Shown here: positions 56,642 to 63,936 of the stretch, in pieces
Numbering within the stretch: position 1 is the stretch's first letter
Layout of the letters: each line of letters opens with the position of its first letter
Source of the DNA: Flammeovirgaceae bacterium
GTDB taxonomy: Bacteria; Bacteroidota; Bacteroidia; Cytophagales; Cyclobacteriaceae
Length of the DNA stretch: 64,000 nucleotides
Reading direction: 5' to 3'
Assembly: GCA_027487845.1 (NCBI GenBank)
Contig: JAIYCV010000027.1
Span: 43,753 to 107,752, forward strand
Notes under the pieces: model-generated
Databases searched by the model: none
The model's input: the letters and a program-made list of their open reading frames with translations, nothing else
What the model was told of the DNA's origin: nothing
Made by a program: the position numbers and the translations under genes

Positions 56642-57058
56642 ATGAACTACTCAATTGAAAAACTGCAAACAGCAGCCGATTGCAACTATTTGCAGGCGTT
56701 GGTAAACAAAGAAAAATCAGATTTACAGTACAAAAAGCTAACGCTGGAGCGGAGCCACGCTAATTACTCAGAGCGTTCTACCCGCATCTCCAGCGACTTG
56801 GCGCTTACCACCAACGAGATCAGCGCCCTTACTACCATTTTGGCCACTTTGCCGGAAGGTGATGCCAAAGATGATGCCAACGTGAAAAAAACAAAGGCCG
56901 AGTACCATCTTTTTACGCTAAACGAGCAAAGCGACCAATACGGAGTGGTGGCGCTGTTGGAAAAAGAGATGGAAATAACGCTTATTGAAAAGCAATTGGC
57001 GGAGATGGACGTGTTCTATCAGGCCGTTGAGGACAAGAAAATTATGTTAGCGGCTTAG
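56642..57058 (+). CDS. Helical hypothetical protein
   Basis: From the ATG at 56642 (an upstream TTG is possible but less likely) this is a 138-residue protein. It is nearly all helical and charged, with heptad-like patterns that predict a coiled coil. It has no Cys-rich, membrane or catalytic motif. The HTH regulator that follows has a similar helical C-terminal half, so the two may interact. I cannot name the family. Confidence 0.6.
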   Translation: MNYSIEKLQTAADCNYLQALVNKEKSDLQYKKLTLERSHANYSERSTRISSDLALTTNEISALTTILATLPEGDAKDDANVKKTKAEYHLFTLNEQSDQYGVVALLEKEMEITLIEKQLAEMDVFYQAVEDKKIMLAA

Positions 57059-57103
57059 GCCACTAGCTTTTTTTAATCTCTCTGGTGTATGCCGAGAGAT
57101 TTT

Positions 57104-57242
57104 TTTGGCGAATGTTGTGGCAAACTTTTTCGCAATTTTTATTTTGCCACAAAGTTGTGGCAAAATTTTTGGTAAGTTTTTTTTTGCCACAGAGTTGTGG
57201 CAATTTTTCCCGTAGATTTTTTTTTGCCACAAACTATGGCAA
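57104..57242 (+). promoter_or_regulatory. Four palindromic operators at an exact 40-bp period
   Basis: Two perfect or near-perfect copies of the palindrome TTGCCACAAAGTTGTGGCAA lie at 57144-57163 and 57184-57203. A third, one base shorter (TTGCCACAAACTATGGCAA), lies at 57224-57242 and covers the ATG of the HTH gene. A degenerate fourth (its right half TTGTGGCAA intact) lies at 57104-57123. Starts are spaced exactly 40 bp, about four helical turns, and each is followed by a T-rich spacer. As 40 is not a multiple of three, this is not a protein repeat. The likely reading is autoregulation by the HTH protein. Confidence 0.8.
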
Positions 57243-57787
57243 CCAAAACACTTTTATATTCCACACGGCTGCGGGTAGGGTGGAAGCAGGCCACCTTAGC
57301 CACCTACCTTGGTGTTACCCGCACGTTGCTCTCTATGGCCGAGGTAGGAGAGCGCGACCTGCCCATGCCTGCCTACCTGCGCCTGCTGCAATTGGTTAAG
57401 TTGCTGCCCACAACCCAGGAAACCGACCTTCCGCAACTCAATACCGCTGAAAAAGACCTACTGGCCAGCCGGTTAGCCAAAGAAATAAAAGAAAAAACGT
57501 GGGAAGTGGCACGTTTACAGGCAATAGTAAACCAACAAAAAGAGCGGTTGCAGTTGATGGCCGCCCAACGAACGCTATTGGAAAAGGTGCTAAATGCCCC
57601 TGATTTTAGCGGGCTAGAAGGCCGTGAGAAAGACTTTTGGTTGCAGCAGCAAGCCGAAGAAAGGCGGGGACAGGTAGTGGATGCCTTCTTCGAGTGGTTG
57701 AAGGCAAGCCGGGCATTAGAGGTGCAGGTGGCTGAGTTACAGACCCTAGAGATTCAAGTGGTGTCTTTTAGAGGTAAAAATGTCTAG
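57236..57787 (+). CDS. XRE-like helix-turn-helix regulator
   Basis: From the ATG at 57236 this is a 183-residue protein; a GTG at 57197 in frame would add 13 residues translated from operator DNA. Residues about 10-45 form a helix-turn-helix resembling Cro/C1 type (QATLATYLGVTRTLLSMAEVGERDLP). The rest is long charged helices. The third 40-bp operator covers its start codon. It lies just before the hsd locus, so it may control it. Confidence 0.75.
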   Translation: MATKTLLYSTRLRVGWKQATLATYLGVTRTLLSMAEVGERDLPMPAYLRLLQLVKLLPTTQETDLPQLNTAEKDLLASRLAKEIKEKTWEVARLQAIVNQQKERLQLMAAQRTLLEKVLNAPDFSGLEGREKDFWLQQQAEERRGQVVDAFFEWLKASRALEVQVAELQTLEIQVVSFRGKNV

Positions 57788-57844
57788 CACGGACTAGGCC
57801 TTAAGGCTTTATTATCTAAATAACCCAAAATCAGTAATTTGATA

Positions 57845-57864
57845 GGTTCAAAAGAACCATTTTT
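57845..57864 (+). terminator. Weak hairpin with T-run between HTH gene and hsdR
   Basis: GGTTC at 57845-57849 pairs with GAACC at 57854-57858 around an AAAA loop and is followed by ATTTTT. The stem is only 5 bp, so termination may be partial. It would separate transcription of the regulator from hsdR. Confidence 0.35.
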
Positions 57865-57928
57865 AACAGATGAGCATAAAATTAACCGACTTAAAAAAGT
57901 AGATTTGAAATGAATTTGCCGAATTGGA

Positions 57929-60898
57929 ATGAGTACTGAATACCAACTAGAAGAAAACGTAATCAAGCAACTAACCGAGCTGAAATACATCCACCGAACG
58001 GATATTGTGGATAGAAAAACGCTTGAACAGAACTTTAAAACCAAATTTGAAGCCCTAAATCGTGTTCGGCTGACTGACAACGAATTTTTGCGGTTACGGG
58101 ATGAAATTATCAATCCCGATGTGTTTGCGGCTTCTAAACTTTTGCGCGAGCGACAGTATTTCCTGCGCGAAGACGGAACCCCCTTGCATTACACCTTGGT
58201 AAATATCAAAGACTGGTGCAAGAACGATTTTGAAGTTATAAACCAGTTGCGCATTAATACCGAAAACAGCCATCAGCGATACGATATTATTTTGCTCATC
58301 AATGGTTTGCCTGTTGTGCAAGTTGAACTGAAAAAGGGCGACATCTCACACCGTAAAGCCATGCAGCAAATTGTGGACTACAAAAGCGATCCGGGCAATG
58401 GATACACTAATACATTGATGTGTTTTATGCAATTGTTTATTGTAAGCAACGGAGGTAGAACGCGCTATTTCGCCAACAATAAAAATCAGCATTTTGCCTT
58501 CAATGCCGATGAGCAATTTTTACCAGTGTATGAATTAGCCGACAGGGATAATAAGAAAATTAACAGCTTATTTGATTTCACTGATAAGTTCCTAACCAAG
58601 TGTACCCTTGCTGAAATGATTAGCAAATACATGGTGCTCGTAGAAAGTGAACAGAAATTATTGGTCATGCGACCATACCAAATTTATGCAGTGAAAGCCA
58701 TTGTTGACTGCATCCATCAAAACCGAGGCAATGGGTATATCTGGCACACTACGGGCAGTGGCAAAACACTAACTTCTTTCAAGGCTTCTACACTGCTAAA
58801 AGATAACCCCGATATAGAAAAATGTCTGTTCGTGGTTGACCGTAAAGACCTTGACCGCCAAACGCGCGAAGAGTTCAATAAATTTCAGGAAGGAAGTGTG
58901 GAAGAAAACACCAATACCGAAACATTGGTGAGGCGTTTACTATCCACCGATTATGCAGACAAAGTAATTGTTACCACCATTCAAAAATTGGGCTTGGCAT
59001 TGGATGGCACGTACAAGAAAAACTACAAAGAGCGTTTGGAGCCGTTGAGCAAAAAGCGCATGGTGTTTATTTTTGACGAGTGCCACCGATCGCAGTTTGG
59101 CGATAATCATAAAGCCATTAAAGAGTTTTTCCCGAATGCGCAATTGTTTGGTTTTACAGGCACACCAATTTTTGAAGATAACGCTACTTACAATATCAGA
59201 GAAGGTGAATTTGCCACTTATAAAACCACGGAAGATATTTTTCAACAGCGGTTGCATGCGTACACCATTACCCACGCCATAGACGATAAGAATGTACTCC
59301 GTTTCCATATCGACTATTTCAAAGCCAAAGCTCCCTCTCCTTTGGAGAGGGCGGGGGGTGAGGCTTCCCAGCAAGCGGTGGTAGAAGCTATTTTAGATAA
59401 GCACAACGCTGCGACTAACGCTAGGCGGTTCAATGCCTTGTTGGCAACGGCTTCTATCACTAATGCAATTGAGTACTATCGGCTATTCAAAGAAATACAA
59501 GCACAGCGGCAAGCTGAGGCCCCAGAGTTTCAACCGCTCAATATTGCTTGTGTGTTTTCGCCCCCAGCCGAAGGAAACAAAGACATTCAACAAATACAAG
59601 AGGACTTAGTACAAGAGAAAGAAGACAACCAGCAAGACCTTGAGGATAAGAAAGTGGCACTTAAAGCCATTATTGCCGACTACAATTTACAGTACGGTGC
59701 CAACCACACCATTAACGAATTCGATTTGTATTACCAAGATGTGCAAAGGCGCATAAAAGACCATAAGTACAGCAACAAAGACTATCCGCACAAAAACAAA
59801 ATTGATATTACCATTGTGGTAGACATGTTGCTTACGGGTTTTGATAGCAAATACCTAAACACGTTGTATGTAGATAAAAACCTGAAATACCACGGATTGA
59901 TACAGGCCTTTAGCCGAACCAACCGTGTGCTGAACGATACTAAACCATACGGCAACATTCTCGATTTCCGTTCGCAGCAAGATGCCGTAAACCAAGCCAT
60001 TGCACTCTTCTCAGGCGAAGACAACGGAAGAGCCAAAGAAATTTGGTTGGTAGCCCCTGCGCCTGTAATGATTGAAAAGTACCAAAAGGCTGTGGAAGCC
60101 TTGGGGGTATTTATGCGTGAACATAATCTCGTAAACGAACCCCAAGAAGTCTATAACTTGAAAGGCGATGCCGCGAGAATTTCGTTCGTTAAAAACTTTA
60201 AAGAAGTACAGCGGCTAAAGACACAGCTCGATCAATACACAGACCTTGACGAAGCCCAGCAGGAGAAGATAGAAGCTGTTTTGCCGACCGAGGTGCTGCA
60301 AAAGTTTAGAAGCTCGTATTTAGAAACGGCCAAGCAACTCAGGGCCATACAGCAAAAGGAGGACGAGCAAACCCCGCCCGATATTCAACAACTGGATTTT
60401 GAGTTTGTACTGTTTGCCAGTGCCGTGATCGACTACGATTATATTATGAACTTGATTGCCGACAGCACGCAAAAGAAACCTGCAAAACAAAAGATGACCA
60501 AAGAGCAGGTAATTAGTTTGCTGGGTGCCAATGCCAACTTGATGGACGAACAAGAAGACTTAACAGAATATATTAATGGATTGGATTGGAACAGCGGGCA
60601 AGATGTAAACACCCTGCGCAAAGGTTACGAAACATTTAAAGTCGACAAAAATGAAAAAGATTTGGCTGACACAGCACACAAATACGGTTTGCAAACGGCA
60701 GACTTGAAAACCTTTGTAGACAACATAATGAGCCGGATGATTTTTGATGGCGAAAAACTCACCGAACTTTTAGAACCATTGGAATTAAGCTGGAAAGAAC
60801 GCAGGGTAAAAGAGCTGGCGTTAATGGAAGAACTGGTGCCGAAACTAAAGAAAATAGCCCAAGGAAGAGAGATAAGCGGGCTGGCAGCGTATGAGTAG
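57929..60898 (+). CDS. hsdR: Type I restriction enzyme subunit R
   Basis: This 989-residue protein is the motor and nuclease subunit of a type I restriction system. The N-terminal nuclease shows the PD-ExK pattern RYDIILLINGLPVVQVELKK (near 112-131). The helicase has Walker A HTTGSGKT (near 273-280), DECH (383-386), GFTGTP and QAFSRTNRVL (motif VI). Near residues 468-480 the peptide APSPLERAGGEA is encoded by a palindromic repeat that seems to have been inserted in frame. It needs HsdM and HsdS to act; hsdS follows but hsdM appears broken. Confidence 0.93.
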   Translation: MSTEYQLEENVIKQLTELKYIHRTDIVDRKTLEQNFKTKFEALNRVRLTDNEFLRLRDEIINPDVFAASKLLRERQYFLREDGTPLHYTLVNIKDWCKNDFEVINQLRINTENSHQRYDIILLINGLPVVQVELKKGDISHRKAMQQIVDYKSDPGNGYTNTLMCFMQLFIVSNGGRTRYFANNKNQHFAFNADEQFLPVYELADRDNKKINSLFDFTDKFLTKCTLAEMISKYMVLVESEQKLLVMRPYQIYAVKAIVDCIHQNRGNGYIWHTTGSGKTLTSFKASTLLKDNPDIEKCLFVVDRKDLDRQTREEFNKFQEGSVEENTNTETLVRRLLSTDYADKVIVTTIQKLGLALDGTYKKNYKERLEPLSKKRMVFIFDECHRSQFGDNHKAIKEFFPNAQLFGFTGTPIFEDNATYNIREGEFATYKTTEDIFQQRLHAYTITHAIDDKNVLRFHIDYFKAKAPSPLERAGGEASQQAVVEAILDKHNAATNARRFNALLATASITNAIEYYRLFKEIQAQRQAEAPEFQPLNIACVFSPPAEGNKDIQQIQEDLVQEKEDNQQDLEDKKVALKAIIADYNLQYGANHTINEFDLYYQDVQRRIKDHKYSNKDYPHKNKIDITIVVDMLLTGFDSKYLNTLYVDKNLKYHGLIQAFSRTNRVLNDTKPYGNILDFRSQQDAVNQAIALFSGEDNGRAKEIWLVAPAPVMIEKYQKAVEALGVFMREHNLVNEPQEVYNLKGDAARISFVKNFKEVQRLKTQLDQYTDLDEAQQEKIEAVLPTEVLQKFRSSYLETAKQLRAIQQKEDEQTPPDIQQLDFEFVLFASAVIDYDYIMNLIADSTQKKPAKQKMTKEQVISLLGANANLMDEQEDLTEYINGLDWNSGQDVNTLRKGYETFKVDKNEKDLADTAHKYGLQTADLKTFVDNIMSRMIFDGEKLTELLEPLELSWKERRVKELALMEELVPKLKKIAQGREISGLAAYE
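59330..59364 (+). repeat. Palindromic repeat element inside hsdR
   Basis: CCCTCTCC at 59333-59340 and GGAGAGGG at 59344-59351 form a perfect 8-bp stem with a TTT loop, followed by a G-rich tail. From general knowledge, hairpins of this type (CTCCCTCTCCTTTGGAGAGG) are abundant between genes in Bacteroidota. Here it is translated as part of HsdR, between the helicase motor and the downstream VVEAILDKHNAAT region. Confidence 0.7.
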
Positions 60899-60921
60899 TC
60901 TTGAACCTTGATTTGAAAGGA
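60897..60921 (+). repeat. Left copy of a 25-bp direct repeat flanking GxxExxY gene 1
   Basis: This 25-bp sequence, which includes CTTGAACCTTGATTTGAAAG, occurs again at 61307-61331 with one mismatch in 25. The two copies bracket the frameshifted GxxExxY gene. The left copy starts in the hsdR stop codon region. Confidence 0.8.
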
Positions 60922-60940
60922 TAAAGGGAGTACTTGAATT

Positions 60941-61412
60941 ATGAAAGAACAAGAACTTACACACAAAATAATTGGCGCGGCAATGGGAAGTACACAAACA
61001 GCTAGGCAATGGCTTTCAAGAAGTGGTGTACCAACGAGCATTGGCCATTGAAATGCAAATGCAGAATATTCTGTTTGTTAGAGAACAAGAAATGCCGTTG
61101 GATTACAAAGGGTATAATGTGGGCACAAGAAGGGTAGATTTTTTTGTTGAAGATAAGATAATGGTTGAGATCAAAGCCATTATTAATTTAGAAGATGTTC
61201 ATTTGGCACAAGCCATGAACTATATAGAAGCCTATAAATTAGAAATTGGTTTGTTGATAAATTTTGGTTCTAAATCCCTTCAATTTAAAAGGGTGCACAA
61301 CAATAAAGTCTTGAACCCTGATTTGAAAGGAGTGAAGAATTACCCTGACTTTGAAAATCTTAAAAAATCAAGCCATCAAGAAAATCAAACCAATCACGGT
61401 TCAGACAAATGA
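60941..61412 (+). pseudogene. GxxExxY protein, frameshifted (copy 1)
   Basis: This is a small PD-(D/E)xK-like nuclease family gene (GxxExxY family, motif GNGFQEVVYQRAL). The natural start is the ATG at 60941 (MKEQELTHKIIGAAM). After ATG 60983 a GGG (60985-60987) holds one G too many relative to the intact paralogue at 62598. Removing it joins the start to EVHKQLGNGFQEVVY in the second frame, which runs to 61412. It is therefore a one-base frameshift or a sequencing error. The downstream nuclease residues VDFFVEDKIMVEIKA are intact. Its last bases overlap hsdS by 4 bp. Confidence 0.8.
61307..61331 (+). repeat. Right copy of the 25-bp direct repeat flanking GxxExxY gene 1
   Basis: It matches 60897-60921 at 24 of 25 positions. 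It lies inside the extended C-terminal tail of GxxExxY copy 1, where it encodes the VLNPDLKG stretch that the second copy lacks. Confidence 0.8.
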
Positions 61413-62551
61413 GTAAGGAAAATAAATTGATACCCGAATTGCGTTTTCCTGAGTTTAAGAACGCGGGAGAGTGGGCGGAAAAGCAATTACACGAAATTGG
61501 GGACGTAGTCGCTTCGGGAGATTTAGACTCCAGCGCTTTTTCTCAAGAATCCACTCAGGAGCATATTTATCCTATTTATTCTAATTCTATTTCAAATGAA
61601 GGTTTGTATGGATACAACACATATTCTAAATATTTGCCCGGCAGTATAACAATTACAGCGAGAGGCACTTTAGGGGTTGCTTTTGTTAGAAACACAAAGT
61701 TTGTTGGAATTGGTAGGTTGTTAATACTATCGAATTTAAAAGAATCAAGTCCAATTTTTGTGAAGGAGAATTGGAACCATTATGCGAGAATTCCCCTTGA
61801 AAATGGAGGGATACCTCAACTTACTTCTATAACAGCGAAAGCAGTATCCCTACTTTATCCCAAACTAAAAAAAAAAAAAAAAATCGCTGCTTGTCTTTCT
61901 TCTTTAGATGAAGTGATTGCTGCCCATAGCCAAAAGTTGGAGCTGCTTAAAAACCATAAAAAGGGTTTGATGCAAAACCTTTTCCCGCAAGAAGGTGAAA
62001 CAGTACCTAAGTTTAGGTTTAAGGAGTTTGAGAAGGATGGAGAGTGGGTGGAGAAGTCAATAGGTCAGATTGCACCACTTCAAAGAGGTTTTGATTTGCC
62101 AGTTAATAATATAATTGTTGGAGATTATCCAGTAGTTTTTTCTAATGGCATTTTAAAATATCACAATGAGTTTAAGGTTAAAGGTCCCGGAATTGTTACT
62201 GGCCGCTCTGGAACTATTGGAAGAGTAACTTATGTAGAAAAAGATTTTTGGCCGCATAATACTTCATTATGGGTAACTGAATTTTGTGGCAATTTCCCTT
62301 TATTTATTTTTTATTATTATAATCAAATAGGTCTTGAACAATTTAGTGCAGGTGGTGGAGTACCGACCCTAAATAGAAATGATGTTCATAGGCAGCGTAT
62401 CTCAGTACCAAAGTTAATCCAAGAACAACAAAAAATCGCTTCTTGTCTTTCTTCCTTAGATTCTTTAATAACGGCACAAGCAGAAAAATTAGAACAATTG
62501 AAGATGCATAAAAAAGGATTGATGCAGGGGTTGTTTCCGAAAATTGTCTGA
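61409..62551 (+). CDS. hsdS: Type I restriction specificity subunit S
   Basis: This 380-residue protein has two target-recognition domains (about 15-145 and 210-340) each followed by a conserved helix (SCLSSLDEVIAAHSQKLELL and the SCLSSLDSLITAQAEKLEQL half) that binds HsdM. In the first half the usual EQQKI linker is replaced by a homopolymer of 17 A (61867-61883), coding for five lysines. Slippage here would cut the protein after about 155 residues. The stop codon lies inside a 19-bp inverted repeat. HsdS sets the DNA sequence recognised by the enzyme. Confidence 0.92.
   Translation: MSKENKLIPELRFPEFKNAGEWAEKQLHEIGDVVASGDLDSSAFSQESTQEHIYPIYSNSISNEGLYGYNTYSKYLPGSITITARGTLGVAFVRNTKFVGIGRLLILSNLKESSPIFVKENWNHYARIPLENGGIPQLTSITAKAVSLLYPKLKKKKKIAACLSSLDEVIAAHSQKLELLKNHKKGLMQNLFPQEGETVPKFRFKEFEKDGEWVEKSIGQIAPLQRGFDLPVNNIIVGDYPVVFSNGILKYHNEFKVKGPGIVTGRSGTIGRVTYVEKDFWPHNTSLWVTEFCGNFPLFIFYYYNQIGLEQFSAGGGVPTLNRNDVHRQRISVPKLIQEQQKIASCLSSLDSLITAQAEKLEQLKMHKKGLMQGLFPKIV
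61867..61883 (+). repeat. 17-A homopolymer in hsdS
   Basis: A run of 17 adenines encodes part of LKKKKKI where the equivalent site in the second half reads LIQEQQKI. Such runs change length easily during replication, so hsdS could switch between a full and a truncated form. Confidence 0.85.
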
Positions 62552-62561
62552 ATCACGGATT
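62543..62561 (+). repeat. Left 19-bp inverted repeat flanking GxxExxY gene 2
   Basis: ATTGTCTGAATCACGGATT is perfectly complementary in reverse to 63003-63021. It overlaps the last codons and stop of hsdS and lies 36 bp before GxxExxY copy 2. Confidence 0.9.
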
Positions 62562-62597
62562 TTATGGATTACTTGATTGCACAGATGGGTAAATAGG

Positions 62598-62972
62598 ATG
62601 GAACTAAAATATAAAGACATAACGGAAAAAATACTGGGAGCTTCCTTTGAGGTGCATAAGTTTTTGGGTAATGGCTTTCAAGAAGTAATTTATCAGCGTG
62701 CCTTAGCTTGGGAAATGAAACAAAAGGACTTAGCGTTTGCAAGGGAAATAGAACAGCATATTTTTTATAAAGAACTACCTGAACCAATAGGTACAAGGCG
62801 TGCGGATTTTGTAGTAGAAGGTAAGTTTTTAGTGGAGTTGAAAGCCATCGTTCAACTGGAGGATGTACATTTGGCACAAGCCCTTAACTACTTAAAAGCC
62901 TACAAATTGGAAGTAGGGCTGTTAATAAATTTTGGCAGTAAATCGCTCACCTTTAAGAGGCTTGTGTTATGA
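62598..62972 (+). CDS. GxxExxY family PD-(D/E)xK-like protein (copy 2)
   Basis: From ATG 62598 (an earlier in-frame TTG adds 7 residues) this is a 124-residue intact GxxExxY protein. The motif GNGFQEVIYQRALAWE is followed by TRRADFVVEGKFLVELKA, which resembles the D..ExK core of PD-(D/E)xK nucleases. Small proteins of this family occur in many copies in some genomes and have no established function. It is flanked by a perfect 19-bp inverted repeat, which suggests a mobile unit. Confidence 0.85.
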   Translation: MELKYKDITEKILGASFEVHKFLGNGFQEVIYQRALAWEMKQKDLAFAREIEQHIFYKELPEPIGTRRADFVVEGKFLVELKAIVQLEDVHLAQALNYLKAYKLEVGLLINFGSKSLTFKRLVL

Positions 62973-63002
62973 CAAAATCGGTGAAATCCATCCATCAGTG
63001 CC

Positions 63003-63021
63003 AATCCGTGATTCAGACAAT
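63003..63021 (+). repeat. Right 19-bp inverted repeat flanking GxxExxY gene 2
   Basis: AATCCGTGATTCAGACAAT is the exact reverse complement of 62543-62561. A related sequence with TTCAGACAA also ends just before the hsdS start at 61409. Confidence 0.9.
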
Positions 63022-63171
63022 GGGCTTGAGGCATGGTTACTTAGTCACGGAAAGTATTCCATCTACCAGCCCGTGGAAATGAACGAGGATAACAAAGAGT
63101 TATTTAATAAAATATTGAATGCGTTTTTGGAGAAACACAAATTTCAATTACCTGAAATATTCACCGAGTAA
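63018..63171 (+). pseudogene. C-terminal gene fragment after GxxExxY copy 2
   Basis: The frame reads GLEAWLLSHGKYSIYQPVEM and on to a TAA at 63169-63171, after which the hsdM-like start follows at 63187. It has no credible start codon before 63078, so it looks like the end of an older gene whose 5' part was lost. The fragment is charged and helical at its end. I cannot identify its parent. Confidence 0.35.
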
Positions 63172-63186
63172 AATGAACCGAGTGTA

Positions 63187-63291
63187 ATGTCAACTAAAGA
63201 ACAACAACAACTGGGCAAGCCCCTTTGGAACATAGGTAAAACAATTAAATTCAAAAAGGGGCGTAGCCCTATAATCTTCGTAGCAAAATAA
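63187..63291 (+). pseudogene. hsdM: Apparent hsdM start truncated by a REP/RAYT element
   Basis: MSTKEQQQLGKPLWNI (residues 1-16) strongly resembles the N-terminus of type I modification methylases, which usually continue with a conserved ...DLRGAMNADDFRDYML stretch. Here the frame diverges after about codon 16 and runs through a REP hairpin to a stop at 63289-63291. No methylase body is found to the end of the window. The restriction system may therefore lack its modification subunit here, unless hsdM continues elsewhere. Confidence 0.6.
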
Positions 63292-63320
63292 ATGAGGGTT
63301 AAAACAAGGGGCGTAGCCCT
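63258..63320 (+). repeat. Upstream REP hairpin pair of the RAYT unit
   Basis: Two copies of GGGGCGTAGCCCT lie at 63258-63270 and 63308-63320 in the same orientation, 50 bp apart. Each forms a GGGC-GTA-GCCC hairpin. A CTTCGTAG word lies between them. The pair is mirrored downstream of the transposase. Confidence 0.9.
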
Positions 63321-63335
63321 GACATCATAAAAATA

Positions 63336-63797
63336 ATGGCAAACACGTACACACAATTATTTGTCCAATTTGTTTTTTCGGTAAAGGGGCGTGAAAACCT
63401 AATCAAAGAATCATTCAGAGATGAATTAGAAAAGGTAATGTGCGGTATTGTTACCAATCAAAAATGTAAAACTTATGCTATCTATTGCAATCCCGACCAC
63501 GCCCATATTTTCATCGGGATGCACCCAACTGTTTCTCCTTCAAAGTTAATGGAGCAGGTAAAGTCAGGTTCGTCTAAATGGCTCAACGAAAAAAAATATA
63601 TACCTGGTAAATTCTCCTGGCAAGATGGCTTTGGAGCGTTTACCTATTCTAAATCTCACATCGACCAGGTTGTGAAATACATTTTAAATCAACCAGAACA
63701 TCACAAAAAGCAAACGTTCAGAGATGAATATTTGTTGTTACTTAAAAATTTTAAAATTGACTATGACGAAAAATACTTGTTTGAATGGTACGAGTAA
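63336..63797 (+). CDS. REP-associated tyrosine transposase (IS200-like, RAYT)
   Basis: This 153-residue Y1 transposase has the metal-binding H-x-H motif PDHAHIFIG (His55 and His57) and a tyrosine at 115 in VVKYILNQPEHHKKQ, as expected for the nicking residue. It is flanked by two inverted pairs of short REP hairpins, which is typical of RAYTs rather than classic IS200 elements with terminal hairpins only. RAYTs mobilise REP sequences through single-stranded DNA. The whole unit (about 63258-63869) seems to sit in the 5' part of hsdM. Confidence 0.92.
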   Translation: MANTYTQLFVQFVFSVKGRENLIKESFRDELEKVMCGIVTNQKCKTYAIYCNPDHAHIFIGMHPTVSPSKLMEQVKSGSSKWLNEKKYIPGKFSWQDGFGAFTYSKSHIDQVVKYILNQPEHHKKQTFRDEYLLLLKNFKIDYDEKYLFEWYE

Positions 63798-63805
63798 TAG
63801 ATTTC

Positions 63806-63869
63806 AGGGCTACGCCCCTCAATAAATCTCGGTTATACAAATACTACGAAGAATTCAGGGCTATGCCCC
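63806..63869 (+). repeat. Downstream REP hairpin pair of the RAYT unit
   Basis: AGGGCTACGCCCC at 63806-63818 and AGGGCTATGCCCC at 63857-63869 are reverse complements of the upstream pair (the last with one change), 51 bp apart. A CTACGAAG word between them is the reverse of the upstream CTTCGTAG. The element is thus bounded by inverted double-hairpin modules. Confidence 0.9.
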
Positions 63870-63892
63870 TCATTACTATACTAACTAAACCA

Positions 63893-63936
63893 CTATCGAC
63901 TGGAAGTCGATAGGTTGTAAAAAGAATGAAATTCTT
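63893..63936. repeat. Two small hairpins after the RAYT unit
   Basis: CTATCGACT and AGTCGATAG (63893-63913) form a perfect 9-bp stem with a GGA loop. AAGAAT-GAA-ATTCTT (63922-63936) forms a second, 6-bp stem that overlaps the stop codon of the leftward edge gene. They may act as that gene's terminator or be another repeat family. Confidence 0.5.

Noticed and set aside
57104..57242. CRISPR-like array
   Set aside because: Repeats of 20 bp with T-rich, partly conserved 20-bp gaps and no cas genes; they are operators or iterons, not spacers.
57085..57399. 104-residue rightward frame through the operator array
   Set aside because: It reads the 40-bp palindromic array in shifting frames and overlaps the HTH gene; 40 is not divisible by three, so repeats are at DNA level only.
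62932..63171. 79-residue protein starting at a TTG
   Set aside because: The start lies inside the GxxExxY gene and the N-terminal half is antisense-type or repeat sequence; only the C-terminal part is kept as a gene fragment.
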